DNA from: JAWVEV01 sp033856535
Lineage (GTDB): Bacteria > Actinomycetota > Thermoleophilia > Miltoncostaeales > Miltoncostaeaceae
Direction of reading: 5' to 3'
DNA length: 64,000 bases
Assembly (NCBI GenBank): GCA_033856535.1
Contig: JAWVEV010000190.1
Coordinates: 1 to 64,000, forward strand
This document shows positions 24,323 to 32,294 of the stretch, piece after piece (positions within the stretch are counted from its first letter, which is position 1; each line of letters begins with the position of its first letter). A model generated the notes under the pieces. That model was not told the DNA's origin. It ran no database searches and saw nothing but the letters and a program-made list of their open reading frames with translations. A program made the position numbers and the translations under genes.

Positions 24323-25237
24323 TCAGGAGGCGGGCGGCGCGATGTACGCCTGGGCGACCAGGCCGGTGTAGACCGCCCCCGCCGGGTCGCCGCCGAGCTC
24401 GGCGTAGTACGTGCTCACGTTCCGGGTCCAGTTGCTGTTGAGCCCGGTCGGGTCGTTGGTCGCGCCGTGGGGCGCCCAGCGCTGCTGGATCGCCGGGATC
24501 GTGTAGCGGCCCTCACCCACGTAGTAGCCGCCGGCGAGGTTCTGGCAGACGGCGCGGATGGCGTCGGCCCAGCTGGGATAGCTGATGCCGGGGCCCATGC
24601 CGAAGGCGTTCTGGATCAGCTGCGAGGGGCCGTAGGTGCCGAAGCTGGTCTCGGCGCCGCTGATGGCGACGATGAAGCGCGGGTCGAAGCCGGTCGCGCG
24701 GGCCTCGTTCACGAAGACCGCGCCGAGGCCGGTCATCGGGCTGCCCTTGGTGGCGAGGTAGCCGTCGAGTGCGGTGGCGAGCGCCGCGTCGTCGGTCGTC
24801 AGCGCCGGCATGTACGGCGTCACGGCGGGGAGGGCGCTGCCGACGGTGGCCGTCGGGGTCGCGTAGGGGACGGGCACCGTCGTCGCCGCAGCTGCGGCCG
24901 CCGCCGCGTCGGCCTGCTGGCGGGCGTGCTCCTCGGCCAGCGCGTTCTCGTTCTCGACGAGGTCGGCCTTCTCGGCCTGCAGCCGGCGCTCCAGGCGCAG
25001 CAGCTCGTCGCGCTCGGCGCCGCCGACGGTCTCGGCCGCGCTGCGGGCGGCCATCAGGCGGGCGGAGGTCTGGTCCATGCGGTCCTGCGCCGCGTGCAGG
25101 GCGGCCTCGGCCTGGGTCTCGGTGCCGGGCATGGCCGCGGCGAGGGGGATCGCGCCGGTGCCCCCGAGGGGAGCGAGAGCACCGAGCGCGATCATCCCGG
25201 CCACGATCCGTGCGGCCATGGGGTGGCGTCCTGCCAT
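24323..25237 (-). CDS. Secreted coiled-coil protein with lysozyme-like/glucosaminidase domain
   Basis: A 304-residue exported protein. The signal peptide spans about residues 8-36 (ending AAAMPG). A coiled coil follows (about 40-115, with heptads such as ERDELLRLERRLQAEKADL), then an Ala/Thr/Pro linker. The C-terminal domain (about 150-300) has the catalytic-type Glu in IVAISGAETSFGTYG and NAFGMG, matching lysozyme-like or glucosaminidase folds acting on peptidoglycan. Either ATG 25237 or ATG 25219 may be the start; the latter has AGGA nine bases upstream. The coiled-coil-plus-hydrolase layout parallels the NlpC/P60 protein at 28320. Confidence 0.78.
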   Translation of the reverse strand: MAGRHPMAARIVAGMIALGALAPLGGTGAIPLAAAMPGTETQAEAALHAAQDRMDQTSARLMAARSAAETVGGAERDELLRLERRLQAEKADLVENENALAEEHARQQADAAAAAAAATTVPVPYATPTATVGSALPAVTPYMPALTTDDAALATALDGYLATKGSPMTGLGAVFVNEARATGFDPRFIVAISGAETSFGTYGPSQLIQNAFGMGPGISYPSWADAIRAVCQNLAGGYYVGEGRYTIPAIQQRWAPHGATNDPTGLNSNWTRNVSTYYAELGGDPAGAVYTGLVAQAYIAPPAS

Positions 25238-25298
25238 TGAGGAGGGGATCGACCTCGGGGGCCACGCTCTTGAATCTCGGGGACGCGACCCCCGGCAG

Positions 25299-25324
25299 TT
25301 GGCGCCGGCCGCGCCAATTGGCGC
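25299..25324. repeat. Intergenic palindrome, second copy of the 17413 element
   Basis: TTGGCGC (25299-25305) can pair with GCGCCAA (25311-25317), and GCGCCAATTGGCGC (25311-25324) is itself a perfect 14-base palindrome. The bases 25302-25324 match 17413-17435 at 22 of 23 positions. It sits 6 bases beyond the stop of the gene at 25330 (minus strand). No T-tract is present. Confidence 0.65.
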
Positions 25325-25329
25325 AGCGG

Positions 25330-27228
25330 TTAGGTGCGGAGCTCGGGCGCCAGGTCGGCCGCGCTTATGGTGCCGTTTCGGATCTCGCGGGCGGTGAGGC
25401 CGTGCTCGAGCCGCTCGGCAAGGGCGTTCAGGCGCCGTACCGCGGCCTGGGAGATGCGCTGGTTCACGAGGAGCTGCGCCGGCGTCAGCGACACGCGGGC
25501 GGCGCTCTTTCGCGGCGCCTCAGGGATCGTGAGCGGGGTGGCCGGCACCTCGCCGCCGGCGACCGCGCGGGTCACGGACAGGCCGGGCGCCAGCTGGGCC
25601 GCGGTGATCGTGCCGTCGGCGAAGTTGCCGCCGGTCAGGCCGGAGGCGAGCATCGCCCGGATCGCGTTGGCCCGGCGCAGCGCGGCCTGGGAGATCCGCT
25701 GGTTGATGAGGAGCTGGGCGGCGGTGAGGGCCGGCGGCCGGCCGGCGGTGCTCCCGCCGCTGGCCGGCGGGGTCGGGCCGGGGGCGCCGGGCCCCACCAG
25801 CGCGCGGGTGTCCCGGCCCGACAGGGAGACGCCGGGCGCGAAGCTCAACGCGCCGAGCGCGCCCTGGCGGATGTCCGCGCCGGTGAGCCCGCTCTGCAGG
25901 CGGGCCGCCAGCGCATTGGCGCTCCGCACCGCGGCCTGGGCGATGCGCTGGTTGGTGCGCATCTGACCGCGGGTCAGGCGGACGGTGCTCGCCCGGCCCA
26001 GCGAGCGGTCCGCCGCCATCAGCTTGAAGTCCTGGACCCAGTAGGCCATCGCCCGGCCGGCGTCGTCGATCCGGATGCCGCTCTCCCCGATGCCGCTCCG
26101 TGGCGGCACCAGGGTCTCCGCCGTGCTGAACGAGGCCCCGGACGACGGCCGGACCGCCGCGGACAGCCCCAACGTCGATTCGCGGAGCGTGGACCACCGC
26201 GCGGCCGCGGCGCCGCCCGGGTTGACCGCCAGCTCGGGCGAGGCGCCCCAGCGCTCGTCCTCCGACACGGCCCGGAACGAGGACCACGCCCCGCCCGCCG
26301 CGCGGCTCGCGAGGAGCACCCGGCCGCCATTCGTCGCGAGGGCGGTCCCGTTGCCGTAACCGTCGAGCCGGGCGGAGATCAGCTTTCCCGCCGCCGGTAT
26401 GGCGGCGGGAGCCTCCCAGGTGCCGCCGGGGCGCTGCGAGGCGGTGATCGTCTGCGGGCCGCCGGTCCAGAGCTCGAGGAGATCGCCCGAGGGGCCCAGG
26501 CTCACGCTGGCCGCGGTCGGCCCGAGGGCCGGCGCGGATTCCTGCGGGCCCCAGGGTCCGCCGGGGGGCCGGCGGGCGAAGAAGGCCGTGTTGCCGCCGC
26601 GCCAGGTCACCAAGATGGTTCCGGTGCGGTCGACGGCGACGTCGTTGCTCCCGACGGAGGCCGGCCCGGCGAGCACCTTCGGCTCGCCCCAGTCCGCGGC
26701 GCCCGGGCCGCGCACGGCGGCCTCGATCACGCGCTTGGCGCCCGAGCCGCGCGTCCAGGCCGCGACCATCGTCCCGTTCGGGGCGACAACGACCTTCCCA
26801 CGATTCACGCCGGCGGCCACGGTCTGCGCCGGGCTCCACTGGCCGGTCGCCGCCGGGCGGATGCTCATCCGCAGCTGGCGGTTCACGACCCAGTGGACCA
26901 GCACGTTCCCGGTCTCGTCCATCGCGATCGACGCCGGCCAGCGCACGCCGGACGGGAGGTTCTCGGCCGTTTCCCACGGTCCGCCGAACCAGCGGAACGC
27001 CGCCTGGGCGCGCGGGGCGGTCACGTAGGGAAGCCAGGCGGCGACGGCGCTGCCGGCGCCGTTGGCCGCCACGCGCGGCGCGAAGACGCCGACGCCGGGC
27101 GAGACGACCTCCGGCGCCCTCCAGCTGGACCCGGGGGCGCCGGCGCCCTCCGCGGCGACCGCCGCCCCCGTCCCCACCGGAAGCGCTGCGACGCAAAGCG
27201 CCCCGATGAGTAGTGCCTTCCTGGCCAT
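25330..27228 (-). CDS. Large secreted protein: propeller-like N-terminus, three NQRIxQAA repeats at the C-terminus
   Basis: A 632-residue exported protein with a signal peptide (about 1-25). Residues 30-400 hold repeated beta-rich units with W..P and SxxGxxxAxW patterns (APRVAANGAGSAVAAW, ASIAMDETGNVLVHW, VVVAPNGTMVAAW, VAVDRTGTILVTW), which looks like a beta-propeller. Residues about 417-467, 499-549 and 579-630 are three copies of a 50-residue helical repeat: L.. Q...NQRI.QAA.R..NA....L..GLT, then an IR.GTI-type strand and AA.LAPGL. The copies are separated by Pro/Gly linkers. I know no function for this repeat. The stop is followed by the palindrome at 25299. Confidence 0.8.
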   Translation of the reverse strand: MARKALLIGALCVAALPVGTGAAVAAEGAGAPGSSWRAPEVVSPGVGVFAPRVAANGAGSAVAAWLPYVTAPRAQAAFRWFGGPWETAENLPSGVRWPASIAMDETGNVLVHWVVNRQLRMSIRPAATGQWSPAQTVAAGVNRGKVVVAPNGTMVAAWTRGSGAKRVIEAAVRGPGAADWGEPKVLAGPASVGSNDVAVDRTGTILVTWRGGNTAFFARRPPGGPWGPQESAPALGPTAASVSLGPSGDLLELWTGGPQTITASQRPGGTWEAPAAIPAAGKLISARLDGYGNGTALATNGGRVLLASRAAGGAWSSFRAVSEDERWGASPELAVNPGGAAAARWSTLRESTLGLSAAVRPSSGASFSTAETLVPPRSGIGESGIRIDDAGRAMAYWVQDFKLMAADRSLGRASTVRLTRGQMRTNQRIAQAAVRSANALAARLQSGLTGADIRQGALGALSFAPGVSLSGRDTRALVGPGAPGPTPPASGGSTAGRPPALTAAQLLINQRISQAALRRANAIRAMLASGLTGGNFADGTITAAQLAPGLSVTRAVAGGEVPATPLTIPEAPRKSAARVSLTPAQLLVNQRISQAAVRRLNALAERLEHGLTAREIRNGTISAADLAPELRT

Positions 27229-27520
27229 GGATCGAGGGTAGGGCGACCGGCGGGCCCGGGAAGGGCCCCTTCCGGATTGCTCACAGACCTCCTACGGAAC
27301 ACGAACGGTCCTTACATCCGCCGATGCCTTCCGGGCCGCCAGGCCTGGTGTCGCCGCGCGAGGTGCCGAGAGATCGGACCTAGAAGCGCCGCCCGCGCGA
27401 GTCCGACGGTTTCGCCCAAGGGCTTCTCGGCTCGGTGAGAGGCCCGGGTGGTTCAGGCCGCAGGCGGGCTGCCGCATCCGAGCCGCCTGGATGCTCCCGC
27501 GTCATTCGACGGTGACCTCA

Positions 27521-27536
27521 TGCGCCAAGTGGCGCA
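27521..27536. repeat. Palindrome TGCGCCA-AG-TGGCGCA
   Basis: A 7-bp inverted repeat with a 2-base centre; its complement closely matches sequence at 40964-40977. It is a member of the intergenic palindrome family with core GCGCCA/TGGCGC followed by CGG. Confidence 0.5.
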
Positions 27537-27576
27537 ACGGACCGGGAACGGCACCGGCGCGCGGCGCAGGGCCGAA

Positions 27577-27611
27577 CGCGCCAATTGGGGCCGCGGGCGC
27601 CCCTTGGCGCG
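27577..27611. repeat. Imperfect stem-loop of the GCGCCAA palindrome family
   Basis: CGCGCCAA (27577-27584) pairs with TTGGCGCG (27604-27611), and inside it GGGGC (27587-27591) pairs with GCCCC (27599-27603), leaving a TT bulge on one side. It lies 87 bases upstream of the lipoprotein gene. Confidence 0.55.
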
Positions 27612-27697
27612 GACGGGATGGGGGCGTGACGCCGGCCGTCCGGCCGACGTATCAGGGGGGCATCTATCGCGGCCCGGCCTGATGAGGAGACGCCGAC

Positions 27698-28306
27698 GTG
27701 GGCTCACGGACCCTGCTCTCGCTCTGCACGACCGGCCTCGCCGTGATCCTCGGCGCCGCCGGCATCGCCTTCGCCGTCGGCTGCGGCACCACCGCGCCGG
27801 CGCCCGACCCGATCCCGCAGGCCCTGAGGACGACCGCCGCCGCGACGCCCAAGGCGCGCACCTGTGAGGGGGCGCCGGGGACGGTCGCCGACGTCGCCGG
27901 CGAGCCGCCCCTCTGGCGCGAGAACACCAGCGGCCGGGCCTGGATCACGACCGACGGCTGCCTCGCCCGCGTCGACGTCATCGCCGACTACGACGGGCCG
28001 GCCCATTGCGACTTCCAGGCGGCCCGCTTCATCGTCACCGGCCATCCGGTGGGGACCCGCTACTCCAGCCCGGGCGACGCCCACGTGTACGTCCGCGACC
28101 CCGAGAACGCCTTCGGCGACGAGCGCACCGCCGGCCTGCTCGACCTCCAGGCCACGCTCCCGTCGGACGCCGCCGACACCGGCCTGCGCCTCGGCCCCGT
28201 CCAGCTCTGGGCGGTCCCCGACGACCCGGAGCGGATCTACGTGGCCACGCCCGGCGGCGCGATCGAGAGCTGGCCGCTCGACCGCGACCCGACCCTCTGC
28301 GCCTGA
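27698..28306 (+). CDS. Putative lipoprotein (hypothetical)
   Basis: A 202-residue exported protein. GTG 27698 follows GAGGAG and opens a hydrophobic stretch (LSLCTTGLAVILGAAGIAFAVGCG); the last Cys at about residue 29 could be the lipidated residue, though the lipobox (AVGC) is imperfect. The mature part has Cys at about 56, 87, 104 and 201, suggesting extracellular disulfides, and strands such as ARFIVTGHPVGTRY and GPVQLWAVPDDPERIYVATPGG. No known domain is recognised. It converges on the NlpC/P60 gene with 13 bases between stops. Confidence 0.65.
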   Translation: MGSRTLLSLCTTGLAVILGAAGIAFAVGCGTTAPAPDPIPQALRTTAAATPKARTCEGAPGTVADVAGEPPLWRENTSGRAWITTDGCLARVDVIADYDGPAHCDFQAARFIVTGHPVGTRYSSPGDAHVYVRDPENAFGDERTAGLLDLQATLPSDAADTGLRLGPVQLWAVPDDPERIYVATPGGAIESWPLDRDPTLCA

Positions 28307-28319
28307 CCGCCGGTGACCG

Positions 28320-29414
28320 CTAGGGCCGGACGGCCCCCACGTAGTCGCTGCGGGAGCTCATCGTGGAGACCTTGACCACGTCGCCGGTCTGCGGCGCGTG
28401 CACGAACTGCCCGCCGCCGATGTAGATCCCCATGTGGCCCAGGCCGCGGAAGAAGACCAGGTCGCCCACCTGCAGCTGGTCCGAGGGCACCTTCGGGAAC
28501 TGGTTGTAGATCGCCACCGTGTAATGCGGGACGCTCTTGCCGATCTGCGCGTAGGCGTACGAGGCCAGGCCGCTGCAGTCGAAGCCCCCGGGCGCCGCGC
28601 CGCCCCAGACGTACGGCGTCCCGAGGTACTGCATCGCGACCTGGGCCGCCGCCGCGTTGCCGCTCCCCGACGGGAGGGCGACCGGCGGGCCGCCGGGGGT
28701 CGGCGTCGGGACGCCCGGCGTGCTCGCCTGGCGCGCCAGGGCGATCTGATTCTGGCGGTTGGTCTCGGCCGCTTGGCGGGCCTCCTCGGCCTCCAGCAGC
28801 CGTCCCAGCTCGCCCTTGGCGCTGTTCAGCACCCGCTGGCGCTCGGCCAGCAGGCTCTGCACCTTCGCCTGCTGCGCCTTGCGCTCGGCGACCTCGGCCT
28901 GGGTCTGCTCGCGGTCGGTCACCAGCTGGGTGCGCGCCCTCTTCAGCAGCGTCGCCGCCGTGGCGATCCGGTCGACCACGCCGCTGTCCTGGCGCGAGAC
29001 CTGGTCCAGCAGCTCCATCGACTCCATCGCCCCCGAGAGGCTGTCGCTCTCGAGGAAGATCTGCGCCAGGGAGGGGTCGGGCGTGGCGTAGAGGCGCTTC
29101 AGCCGGACCGCCAGCGCCGCGCGGGAGCGCTTCAGGTTGCGCTGCGTGACCTTGGTGAGCCGGACGTTCGACTCGATCCGCCCCTGGATCTGGGAGAGGC
29201 GGTACCGGGCGCCGTTGTAGGCCTCGGCCGCATCCGCGACGCGGGTGTTGATCCCGTCCAGCTCGGCCTGGAGGGCCGCGACCTGGGCACGGCGCTGCTC
29301 GATCTGGGCCGGCTCACCGCCTGCCGACGGGACCCCGATCGCCGTCGCGCAAACCATCGCAGTCAGCCCCGAGAGGGCGATGCGGCGCGCGAGGGAACGG
29401 GGGGTCGGACTCAG
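28320..29414 (-). CDS. Secreted NlpC/P60 peptidoglycan endopeptidase with coiled coil
   Basis: A RipA/CwlO-like wall hydrolase. A long coiled coil (about 45-230 from the CTG start) leads through a Pro/Gly linker to an NlpC/P60 domain with catalytic Cys in GGFDCSGLASYAYAQ, His in GHMGIYIGGG and a third polar residue in FVHAPQTG. These enzymes cut D-Glu-diaminopimelate links. The first ATG (29357) lies inside the hydrophobic core of a signal peptide; upstream in-frame codons give Arg-Arg plus IALSGLTA. I therefore place the start at CTG 29414, which has GGGAG six bases upstream; an in-frame TAG further up excludes a longer protein. The conventional call would be 29357. Confidence 0.85.
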   Translation of the reverse strand: MSPTPRSLARRIALSGLTAMVCATAIGVPSAGGEPAQIEQRRAQVAALQAELDGINTRVADAAEAYNGARYRLSQIQGRIESNVRLTKVTQRNLKRSRAALAVRLKRLYATPDPSLAQIFLESDSLSGAMESMELLDQVSRQDSGVVDRIATAATLLKRARTQLVTDREQTQAEVAERKAQQAKVQSLLAERQRVLNSAKGELGRLLEAEEARQAAETNRQNQIALARQASTPGVPTPTPGGPPVALPSGSGNAAAAQVAMQYLGTPYVWGGAAPGGFDCSGLASYAYAQIGKSVPHYTVAIYNQFPKVPSDQLQVGDLVFFRGLGHMGIYIGGGQFVHAPQTGDVVKVSTMSSRSDYVGAVRP

Positions 29415-29560
29415 CGTGGCTCCCGGGCAGACGGCACGGCCTCGCTACCGGAATCGGTCCAGCGGCGGCGGCGGCACCCTACCATCCTTCTCGTTATCGG
29501 CAAATGCAGGCACGATGCGAGCCGTCCGCTCGTTGCGGGATCAAGCGGAGGTACATCGGG

Positions 29561-29589
29561 TTGAAGGCCCGCGGCAGGCTCGCGACAAT
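29561..29589 (+). promoter_or_regulatory. Candidate promoter for a leaderless M23 peptidase mRNA
   Basis: TTGAAG (29561-29566) and GACAAT (29584-29589) are exactly 17 bases apart. The GTG at 29597 lies 7 bases after the -10 hexamer, at the expected transcription start, so translation would begin at the 5' end of the mRNA. Confidence 0.5.
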
Positions 29590-29596
29590 CGGGCGC

Positions 29597-30997
29597 GTGA
29601 GGGGGCGGTCAGATCGCGCGCGGCTGCCCCTGCTCGCGACCCTCGCGATCGCCGCCACCGCCGTCGCGGCCGCGGGCGCCGGGGCCCAGGAGCCCTCCGC
29701 CACGGCGCCCTCGGCCACCGCCCCGACGACGGCCACGGCGCCCGCGACGACCGCCGCCGCGGCCGCCGAGACCGCCCAGATCCGGGGCTATGGCGCGATC
29801 CTCGCCGCCGGCAACCAGGCCGCCGCGGCGGCCGCCACCGGCGGGGACCCCTCCGGGCACGCCGAGGGCGCGGTGGGCGACGCCGCCGGCTCGGCGAGCG
29901 CAAGCGTCGACGTTCGGGCCAGCGTGCACGAGGGGGCCGAGGGCACGGTCCTCCTGAGCAACGTCTCGCTGCTGGGCGGCCGCGTCACGGCGACCTCGGT
30001 GCGCATGTCGGCCGTCGCCGGCGTCGGCCCCGACGGCCCGAGGGCGGGCATCACCGAGGCCGTCGCCGAGGGCCTGGTCGTCGACGGCGCCCCGGTCGCG
30101 GCGACGCCCGGCGCGCGGGTGGAGGTCGCCGGCGTCGGCGCGCTGGTCCTCTTCGAGCAGGTCGTCACCGGCGCGCACGTCCGCGCCAACGCGCTGCGGC
30201 TCGAGGTGTCCGAGCCGGGCGCGCCCGTGGCCCCCGGCGCCACCGTCGTGCTCGGCCACCTGGACGCCCAGGCCGAGGCCGCGTCCCCGCCCGAGGCGCC
30301 CGCGGCGCCGGGCCGGGACACGACGGCCCCCCGGCCCGACCCGCCGTCGCCCGCCGCGACGCCCCCGGAGTCCGCGCCGCCGCCGCCCTCGCCGCCCCCG
30401 GTGCTCGGCCTGCCGCGCCACGAGGCGCCCTTCGTCCCGGTTCCGGGGGGCGGGGGCTACGTCTTCCCGCTGTACGGCGCCGGCGGGTTCACCGACGACT
30501 ATGGGTCCCCGCGCGCCGGCACCGGCTGGCACCACGGGAACGACATCTTCGCCCCGACCGGGACGCCGGTCCTCGCGGTCGCCGACGGGGTCCTCTCGAA
30601 GGTCGGCGTGAACACGCTCGGCGGGAACCGCCTGTGGCTCACCGACGACGCCGGCAACGCCTTCTACTTCGCGCACCTCTCGGCCTACGCGCCCGCGTCG
30701 GCCGACGGGGCCCGGGTCCACGCCGGCCAGGTGATCGCCTTCGTCGGCAACACCGGCCAGGCCATCACCACGCCGCCGCACCTACATTTCGAGATCCACC
30801 CGGCCGGCGGCGACTCGGTAGACCCCTACCCGTACCTCATTGCCTGGCAGAACGGCACCGAGATCCCGCGCGCCTTCATCGCGGCGGCCTTCTCGACCGG
30901 CGCCGCGCCGGCCTCGGGGGCGACGCTGGTGGGCATCGAGCGCGCGGTCGACGAGGCGCCCCCCACCGAGGACGGCCTGGCCGCCGCCACGCGTTAG
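29597..30997 (+). CDS. Secreted M23 metallopeptidase (LytM-like)
   Basis: A 466-residue exported peptidase. A signal peptide (about 1-32) is followed by an Ala/Thr-rich stretch, a beta-rich region (about 65-220), a Pro-rich linker (PPSPAATPPESAPPPP) and an M23 domain (about 285-425). Zinc and catalytic residues are visible in GTGWHHGNDIFAPTGTPVLAV and TPPHLHFEIHPAGG. LytM domains cut peptide cross-bridges or activate amidases. The start at GTG 29597 fits the promoter at 29561-29589; a TTG at 29561 with GGAGG upstream is the alternative but coincides with the -35 element. The 3' end overlaps the convergent lysyl oxidase gene by 4 bases. Confidence 0.86.
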   Translation: MRGRSDRARLPLLATLAIAATAVAAAGAGAQEPSATAPSATAPTTATAPATTAAAAAETAQIRGYGAILAAGNQAAAAAATGGDPSGHAEGAVGDAAGSASASVDVRASVHEGAEGTVLLSNVSLLGGRVTATSVRMSAVAGVGPDGPRAGITEAVAEGLVVDGAPVAATPGARVEVAGVGALVLFEQVVTGAHVRANALRLEVSEPGAPVAPGATVVLGHLDAQAEAASPPEAPAAPGRDTTAPRPDPPSPAATPPESAPPPPSPPPVLGLPRHEAPFVPVPGGGGYVFPLYGAGGFTDDYGSPRAGTGWHHGNDIFAPTGTPVLAVADGVLSKVGVNTLGGNRLWLTDDAGNAFYFAHLSAYAPASADGARVHAGQVIAFVGNTGQAITTPPHLHFEIHPAGGDSVDPYPYLIAWQNGTEIPRAFIAAAFSTGAAPASGATLVGIERAVDEAPPTEDGLAAATR

Positions 30998-31788
30998 CCC
31001 GGAGGTCCTCCGGCAGCCACGCGTGAGCGCCCCGGAAGGGGGCAGACGGCGCTGCCCACGCAGACCTTCAGCTTCGTCACGCGGGGCCGCCCGCCGCGCC
31101 AGGCCAGCCGCACGAGGACCGAGGCGGCGTTGTTCGAGTAGTCGGTCTCGAGCAGCCGCCGGTCGCCGTTCACCCAGTGCACCAGGACGTAGCGGCCCGG
31201 CGGCAGCCCGGCCAGCGGCACGCTCTGACCCTCGAGGATCGCGGCGTAGTCGTCGCCGTAGCCCACCGAGATCCCCTCGCGCAGGCGCAGCTTGGCCGGT
31301 GAGCTCCGCCCGCAGTTGGTGACGAAGCTCGGCCGCAGCGGCGCGTGTCGCGGCGCCAGGGGGGAGGGGTAGCGGTCACCCAGGCAGAAGCCCTGCTTGC
31401 CCGACCGCACCGCCCGCCGCCCGCCCACCCGGCGCAGCTCGTACCGCTCGAAGGGCGAGAGGTGCCTGTGGGAGTGGTCCGGCGACTCGACGTACCTCAG
31501 CTCGCCGGCGCCGGCGTGCCGCAGCGGGGCCCGGCCGGGCCGCGGGACCACCTGCTCGGCCAGCATCGTGGGCCGGTCCAGGGTCGGGCGGCTCGCGTCG
31601 ACGATCAGCGGGCCGTCGCCCAGGTTGGTCACCGCCGAGGCGAACCCCAGCAGCGGCCCGTCGGGCGACTCGCGGACCACCAGGCCCGACGGCGCCTCCT
31701 GAACCAGATCCGGGAGCAGCCGCGCCGGGGCGGCCGCGGCCACCGACGCGCCGGCCGCCAGCAGCGCGCCGGCGGCCGGGAAAATCAG
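30994..31788 (-). CDS. Bacterial lysyl oxidase family protein, secreted
   Basis: About 264 residues. It matches the catalytic domain of lysyl oxidase, a copper amine oxidase that oxidises lysine side chains to aldehydes for cross-linking. The copper triad HxHxH is present (SPDHSHRHLSPFERYEL), the quinone-cofactor Lys is in SGKQGFCLGDRY and the cofactor Tyr region is ISVGYGDDYAAIL. LPPGRYVLVHWVN and LETDYSNNAASV are the family's C-terminal strands. The GTG at 31743 leaves no full signal peptide; CTG 31788 overlaps the preceding stop as CTGA and adds LIFPAAGALLAAGAS, completing one. It follows the A-type Fe-S carrier gene of the suf operon but is exported, so the link is probably only transcriptional. 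Confidence 0.8.
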   Translation of the reverse strand: MIFPAAGALLAAGASVAAAAPARLLPDLVQEAPSGLVVRESPDGPLLGFASAVTNLGDGPLIVDASRPTLDRPTMLAEQVVPRPGRAPLRHAGAGELRYVESPDHSHRHLSPFERYELRRVGGRRAVRSGKQGFCLGDRYPSPLAPRHAPLRPSFVTNCGRSSPAKLRLREGISVGYGDDYAAILEGQSVPLAGLPPGRYVLVHWVNGDRRLLETDYSNNAASVLVRLAWRGGRPRVTKLKVCVGSAVCPLPGRSRVAAGGPPG

Positions 31789-32294
31789 GCGCTGAAGCTG
31801 TCCCCGCAGGAGCAGGTCGAGGTCGCGTTCGGGTTCTTGATGCTGAACCCGCGCCGCAGCAGCGACTGCTCGTAGTCGATCACCGACCCCGTGACGTGGA
31901 TGGCGCTCTTCAGATCCATCAGCATCGTCACGCCGTTGCTGTCGATCCGCCGGTCGCCGGGCTTGGCCTCCTCGCCGGCGTCCAGCAGGTCGAGCTTGTA
32001 CTCCAGGCCGCTGCAGCCGCCGGCCAGGATCCGCAGGCGCACGCCGGGCTGTTTGCCGGTCTCCTCGGCGCTCTGGCGGATGTAGTCCGCCGCCTTGGGC
32101 GAGATCGACACGAAGGCCGCGCCGCCCTCCTCGGCGGCGCGGGCGGCCTTCGCCCGGGCGCGCGCTGCGGCCTTCTTCTCCTCGAGGGTGAGCGGTCGAT
32201 CGGCAACGGCCGTCCCGGCAGGGCCCGCAGCGGAATTCCCGACCTCAGCGGCCGGCAGTGGGGCGGCTGCACCGGAGGGACTCGACGTCGTCAT
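31785..32294 (-). CDS. A-type iron-sulfur carrier (IscA/ErpA/SufA family) with long N-terminal extension
   Basis: A 169-residue protein. The C-terminal 105 residues are the HesB domain: AFVSISPKAADYIRQSAEE, the first Cys in LAGGCSGLEYKLDL and the terminal CSCGDSF pair, the three Cys that hold or pass on a cluster. The first 60 residues are an unusual Ala-rich, basic extension (EEKKAAARARAKAARAAEE) not found in standard IscA. ATG 32294 overlaps the stop of the DUF59 gene as ATGA. It is the last Fe-S gene of the suf operon and delivers clusters made on SufBCD to target proteins. Confidence 0.9.
   Translation of the reverse strand: MTTSSPSGAAAPLPAAEVGNSAAGPAGTAVADRPLTLEEKKAAARARAKAARAAEEGGAAFVSISPKAADYIRQSAEETGKQPGVRLRILAGGCSGLEYKLDLLDAGEEAKPGDRRIDSNGVTMLMDLKSAIHVTGSVIDYEQSLLRRGFSIKNPNATSTCSCGDSFSA

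Larger units (their letters stand above)
27229..27697. other. 469-bp divergent intergenic region
   Basis: No credible gene is seen between the minus-strand repeat-protein start (27228) and the lipoprotein start (27698). It must hold two divergent promoters. It also contains two copies of the GCGCCA/TGGCGC palindrome family (27521-27536 and 27577-27611). GAGGAG at 27682-27687 is the likely ribosome-binding site of the downstream gene. Confidence 0.55.

Noticed and set aside
29561..29563. TTG start for the M23 peptidase with GGAGG upstream
   Set aside because: The TTG coincides with a -35 hexamer correctly spaced from GACAAT; GTG 29597 fits a leaderless start better. It stays a possible alternative.
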